From NCBI GenBank assembly GCA_045643425.1, contig JAZUKW010000039.1, positions 1 through 23,562 of the forward strand: DNA of 23,562 nt. The letters are read 5' to 3'. Below are positions 21,060 through 23,562 of the stretch, piece by piece. Position 1 is the stretch's first letter, and each line of letters starts with the position of its first letter. A model generated the notes under the pieces. The model was given only the letters and a program-made list of their open reading frames with translations, was not told the DNA's origin and searched no databases. Made by a program: the position numbers and the translations under genes. Source of the DNA: RGIG426 sp045643425. GTDB taxonomy: Bacteria > Bacillota > Clostridia > Oscillospirales > Acutalibacteraceae.

Positions 21060-22445
21060 TTAGCCGATTTGCGGCAGAGAAGCGGCGGCGGCGGACTGAC
21101 CGACGCGGCGGAACTTCTCGTCCGGCAGGTCGAGCTGGATACCCTGAATATCCGGATACTCGTCAGCCAGCACGCGGCGGGCTTCCTCAATCACGAGGTC
21201 GCCGCCCTCACCGGACATCACACGGCCGAGCAGCAGCACGTGTTTGATGGAGTAGTACATATTGTAGTAGGCAAGCGCGTGGCCGAGGTAGGTACCGATC
21301 GAGCGATAGATCTCGCGAGCGGATTCGCTGCCCTCGTTCATCGCGGCCTGCACCACTTTCAGCTTCTCCGCCGGGGAGAGCTTCTCGTCCAGCTCGATGC
21401 CGGCGCGCGGCGCGAGTTTGATGACGCTGTCCTGCGAGAAGTATTTGACGCCGCAGCCCTTGTCGCCGGACCACTCGTCCACCATCGCATCGTCCTGCAG
21501 ATCGACCGGAGCGAACGCGAGCTCGTTGAGCCAGCCGGTGATGTTGCCGTCCGGATCGACGTAGCCGACCGCTTCGGACGTACCCATGGCGATACCGAGG
21601 ATCTCGTTGGAGTTAAGGCTCATCGCGCCCGCCAAAGCGGTCACGTCACCGTCGTTCGCAACCTGCAGCGGCACGTCGCCGATCTCTTTCGCGGCACGGA
21701 TGTAAATATCTTTGACCTTCTTGTCGAATTGGTCTTTCGGCACTTTGAGGAACAGCGACGCGACCATCGCACGGTTGTCCACGTAGATACCGGCGGAGGA
21801 AACGCCGATGGCGTCCACGCGCGGCATTTTGGAAGCGGCGGTCTTCATCGCATCGAGGATGCCCTGGAAGTGATAATCCGGATCCTCGGTGGTTTTCGGG
21901 AACCACACGACCTCTTCGGAGTAGATGGACTCGCCGTCAACAACAGCGGACACTTTACGGTCAGAGCCGCCGGCATCAAAGCCGATACGGCAGCCTTCCC
22001 AATGGTTACCGACCGCCTGCGCGCCGGATTTCTCGGCGGGAGCCTCGGCGAGCGGGAGAGCAACAACCTCAAAGTCGCGCTCGTACACGTTGGCCATAAA
22101 GTCGGCGTCAAACTCGCGCGCGCCGCCGATGCGGTAGGTGTCGGCGATGTATTTCGCCAGCTCATCGTCGCCGCAAACGTAGATTTTGAAGCCGCCGTAA
22201 GCCCACAGCAGCATTTTCACCATACGCTCGACGTAGACCTTGTCCGCCTGCGCCATTTCGGGCGTACCGTGGATCTTGCACGCACGGCGGGAGATGCAGC
22301 CGCGGCTGCGCTCCACCGCGATGACGATGTCTTTGCCGTTCGCCGCCGATTTCTCGAAGGCGCGGCAGAACGCCGCCATCGGAATATACCCTTTGTCAAG
22401 GGACGGAATGTTTTTCAGTTCAATGTTCAGACCATAAACCTGCAT
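21060..22445 (-). CDS. ROK-family sugar-kinase-like protein with N-terminal extension
   Basis: 461 residues, longer than the usual ~300 of ROK kinases. Residues 1-150 form an extra domain (RACKIHGTPEMAQADKVYVE at 54-73, then LLWAYGGFKIYV). The actin-like ROK part starts at GFDAGGSDRKVSAVV (155-169, phosphate-1 loop). The proposed catalytic Asp is in VANDGDVTALAGA (262-274), and phosphate-2 lies at GIAMGTSEAVGYV (284-296). The ROK zinc motif CxCGxxGCxE is not present; only GDKGCG at 327-332 remotely recalls it. There is no DNA-binding helix-turn-helix, so a kinase-like enzyme is more likely than a repressor. The substrate is unknown. AGGAGG (22454-22459) is 8 nt before ATG 22445. It stands alone behind a promoter with a palindrome. 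Confidence 0.85.
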   Translation of the reverse strand: MQVYGLNIELKNIPSLDKGYIPMAAFCRAFEKSAANGKDIVIAVERSRGCISRRACKIHGTPEMAQADKVYVERMVKMLLWAYGGFKIYVCGDDELAKYIADTYRIGGAREFDADFMANVYERDFEVVALPLAEAPAEKSGAQAVGNHWEGCRIGFDAGGSDRKVSAVVDGESIYSEEVVWFPKTTEDPDYHFQGILDAMKTAASKMPRVDAIGVSSAGIYVDNRAMVASLFLKVPKDQFDKKVKDIYIRAAKEIGDVPLQVANDGDVTALAGAMSLNSNEILGIAMGTSEAVGYVDPDGNITGWLNELAFAPVDLQDDAMVDEWSGDKGCGVKYFSQDSVIKLAPRAGIELDEKLSPAEKLKVVQAAMNEGSESAREIYRSIGTYLGHALAYYNMYYSIKHVLLLGRVMSGEGGDLVIEEARRVLADEYPDIQGIQLDLPDEKFRRVGQSAAAASLPQIG

Positions 22446-22468
22446 TTCTGTTTCCTCCTATTTTTAGA

Positions 22469-22483
22469 TGGGATACTATCCCA
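22469..22483. promoter_or_regulatory. Palindrome TGGGATA-C-TATCCCA at the ROK gene start site
   Basis: A perfect 7-1-7 inverted repeat directly downstream of the -10 box covers the predicted transcription start. It looks like a repressor operator; which protein binds is unknown. A 5' mRNA hairpin is an alternative, although a 1-nt loop makes that less likely. Confidence 0.65.
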
Positions 22484-22484
22484 C

Positions 22485-22513
22485 AGTATACACGTTCTCC
22501 CTCGGTTTAGCAA
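22485..22513 (-). promoter_or_regulatory. Promoter of the ROK-family gene
   Basis: Minus-strand TTGCTA (22508-22513), 17-bp spacer, TATACT (22485-22490). Confidence 0.78.
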
Positions 22514-22569
22514 GAGAAAATAAAAATTCCGCCGCAAGCGTCAAAATTTTTGTCCGTTTTGACAAATTG

Positions 22570-23424
22570 TTACTTTTCGGGGTACGCTTTCGCAAGCGCG
22601 ATAAACTGCTCGAGCGTGAGCTGCTCCGCGCGCGCCGTCACCGCAACGCCGCACGTGTCGAGCATTTGCGTCACCTGCTCGCGCGAAAGTCCCGTGTCCT
22701 GCAACGCGTTTTGCAGCGTTTTGCGGCGCTTGCCGAACGCCGCTTTGATGAGCGCAAACAAGCGTCGTTCGGTGATCCCCTCAAGCGGCAGCTCCGCTTT
22801 CGGCGTAAGGCGAATGACCGCGCTGTCTACGTTCGGCGCAGGCATAAAGCTGCCGCGCGACACGGAAAAGAGCGTTTCCGCCTCCGCGTAATACTGCACC
22901 GCGAGCGATACCGCGCCGCACTCCCGCGTGCCGGGCTTGGCACAAAGCCGCTGTGCCGCCTCCTTTTGCACCATCACGGTGATGCAGGTCACGGGCAGCC
23001 GCTGTTCTAAAAGACACATAATCACGGGCGACGTGATATAATACGGCAGGTTGGCGCACACCGCAACCTTTTTTCCGCCGCATTTGTCAGCGAGCAGCGC
23101 GGGCAGATCGGCCTTCAGCACGTCCTGCATCACGAGCTCCACGTTGTCGTAATCGGCGAGCGTTTCCGAAAGCACCTCGGGCAGCCGCTCGTCCACCTCG
23201 AGGGCAACGACCTTGCCCGCCCGCTCGGCAAGCTCTTTCGTCAGCACCCCGAAGCCGGGGCCGATCTCGAGCGCCGCGCTGTCTTTATCGAGGTCGCACG
23301 CCTCCGCCATCCGCGGACAGACCGAGGGGTTGATCAGAAAATTTTGGCCGAGCCCCTTGGAAAAGTGAAAGCCGTGCCTGCCCAGCACAGCGCGGATATA
23401 TCCCGCGTCGGTCAATGCCGACAT
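22570..23424 (-). CDS. rsmA: 16S rRNA (adenine(1518)-N(6)/adenine(1519)-N(6))-dimethyltransferase RsmA/KsgA
   Basis: 284 residues, normal length. It dimethylates two neighbouring adenines in the 3' hairpin of 16S rRNA with S-adenosylmethionine, late in small-subunit assembly. Seen are KGLGQNFLINPSV (24-36), the SAM-binding LEIGPGFGVLT (52-62) and VVALEVDERL (72-81), the catalytic NLPYYITSPVI (125-135), and SFMPAPNVDSAVIRL in the second half. The ATG at 23422-23424 is used, with GGAGG 4 nt upstream; it overlaps the stop of the preceding gene (TGATG), so the two form an operon. Confidence 0.97.
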   Translation of the reverse strand: MSALTDAGYIRAVLGRHGFHFSKGLGQNFLINPSVCPRMAEACDLDKDSAALEIGPGFGVLTKELAERAGKVVALEVDERLPEVLSETLADYDNVELVMQDVLKADLPALLADKCGGKKVAVCANLPYYITSPVIMCLLEQRLPVTCITVMVQKEAAQRLCAKPGTRECGAVSLAVQYYAEAETLFSVSRGSFMPAPNVDSAVIRLTPKAELPLEGITERRLFALIKAAFGKRRKTLQNALQDTGLSREQVTQMLDTCGVAVTARAEQLTLEQFIALAKAYPEK

Positions 23425-23562
23425 CACGCCTCCCCCTTTCGCTGTTCGCGCAGCCGCGCGAAAAAGGCGGAAAGCTCCGCCCCGCATTCATCCTCCATCA
23501 CGCCGGCAATACATTCCGGGTGGTGGTTATAGGGATACGAAAACAGATCCACCACGCTGCCG
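23424..23562 (-). CDS. tadA: tRNA-specific adenosine deaminase TadA, C-terminal part (runs off window)
   Basis: The last 46 codons are present, ending in TGA at 23424-23426. The sequence VVDLFSYPYNHHPECIAGVM followed by ECGAELSAFFARLR matches the C-terminal helix region of TadA, which makes inosine at the wobble position of tRNA-Arg. The zinc-binding HxE and PCxxC motifs lie beyond the window. It overlaps rsmA by one base. Confidence 0.8.
   Translation of the reverse strand, partial: GSVVDLFSYPYNHHPECIAGVMEDECGAELSAFFARLREQRKGEA

Noticed and set aside
21048..22523. 491-codon plus-strand open frame opposite the ROK gene
   Set aside because: It starts inside the bidirectional terminator, has no ribosome site, and is a shadow of the ROK coding sequence.
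22530..22569. GTCAAAA...TTTTGAC inverted repeat after rsmA as a terminator
   Set aside because: The stem is AT-rich and short and the following T run is poor; it is too weak to call.

Overview
The window looks like a chromosomal segment of a low-redox Clostridia bacterium, most likely of the Oscillospiraceae/Ruminococcaceae type. This is an inference from GC-moderate coding DNA, strong AGGAGG ribosome sites, sigma-A type promoters with 17-bp spacers, type I dockerin modules, BspA-type leucine-rich repeats, a lone ECF S component behind a cobalamin riboswitch, and the Gram-positive export gene pair secD-secF. No rRNA, tRNA, CRISPR array, transposase or phage gene was seen.

Left part (1-14.6 kb, all genes on the minus strand). 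Two neighbouring paralogous secreted repeat proteins (1-321, cut by the window edge, and 450-4619) share a signal peptide, a promoter layout and a Tyr/Trp-rich module of about 115 residues. The complete one has nine modules, a beta-solenoid-like insert and a C-terminal dockerin. Next come a 741-residue cytoplasmic coiled-coil protein of unknown function (4777-7002), a GT-C type membrane glycosyltransferase fused to an extracellular GLUG-repeat domain (7210-10059), the secD-secF operon (10186-12563) and a signal-peptide/single-TM surface protein with an acidic cytoplasmic tail (12735-14477). Most of these are separated by their own promoters and terminators.

Middle part (14.6-17.8 kb, plus strand). 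A Crp/Fnr-family regulator with a perfect palindrome over its own transcription start is followed by a three-gene NitT/TauT-type ABC importer (lipoprotein, permease, ATPase). The genes are tightly packed or overlapping and end in a strong terminator. Two hairpin-forming intergenic repeats with the same TTTGTAGGGG edge lie just downstream.

Right part (17.9-23.6 kb). An AT-richer gene for a secreted leucine-rich-repeat protein with a dockerin (17934-19301, minus) faces a small XRE-type repressor gene (19428-19649, plus). Between them two related palindromes cover the promoter of the LRR gene. A cobalamin riboswitch with its own promoter and terminator then leads a two-gene operon: a DUF4430 (transcobalamin-C-terminal-like) lipoprotein and an ECF transporter S component, which together look like a vitamin B12 capture and uptake unit. 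The window ends with minus-strand housekeeping genes: a long ROK-family protein with a palindrome at its promoter, rsmA/ksgA, and the 3' end of tadA.

How they fit together: secD-secF would support export of the signal-peptide proteins. The two dockerin proteins carry nearly the same NMKDVLxLRK signature, so they may dock on the same cohesin scaffold on the cell surface. The B12 operon and the Crp-ABC operon are independent nutrient-uptake units.
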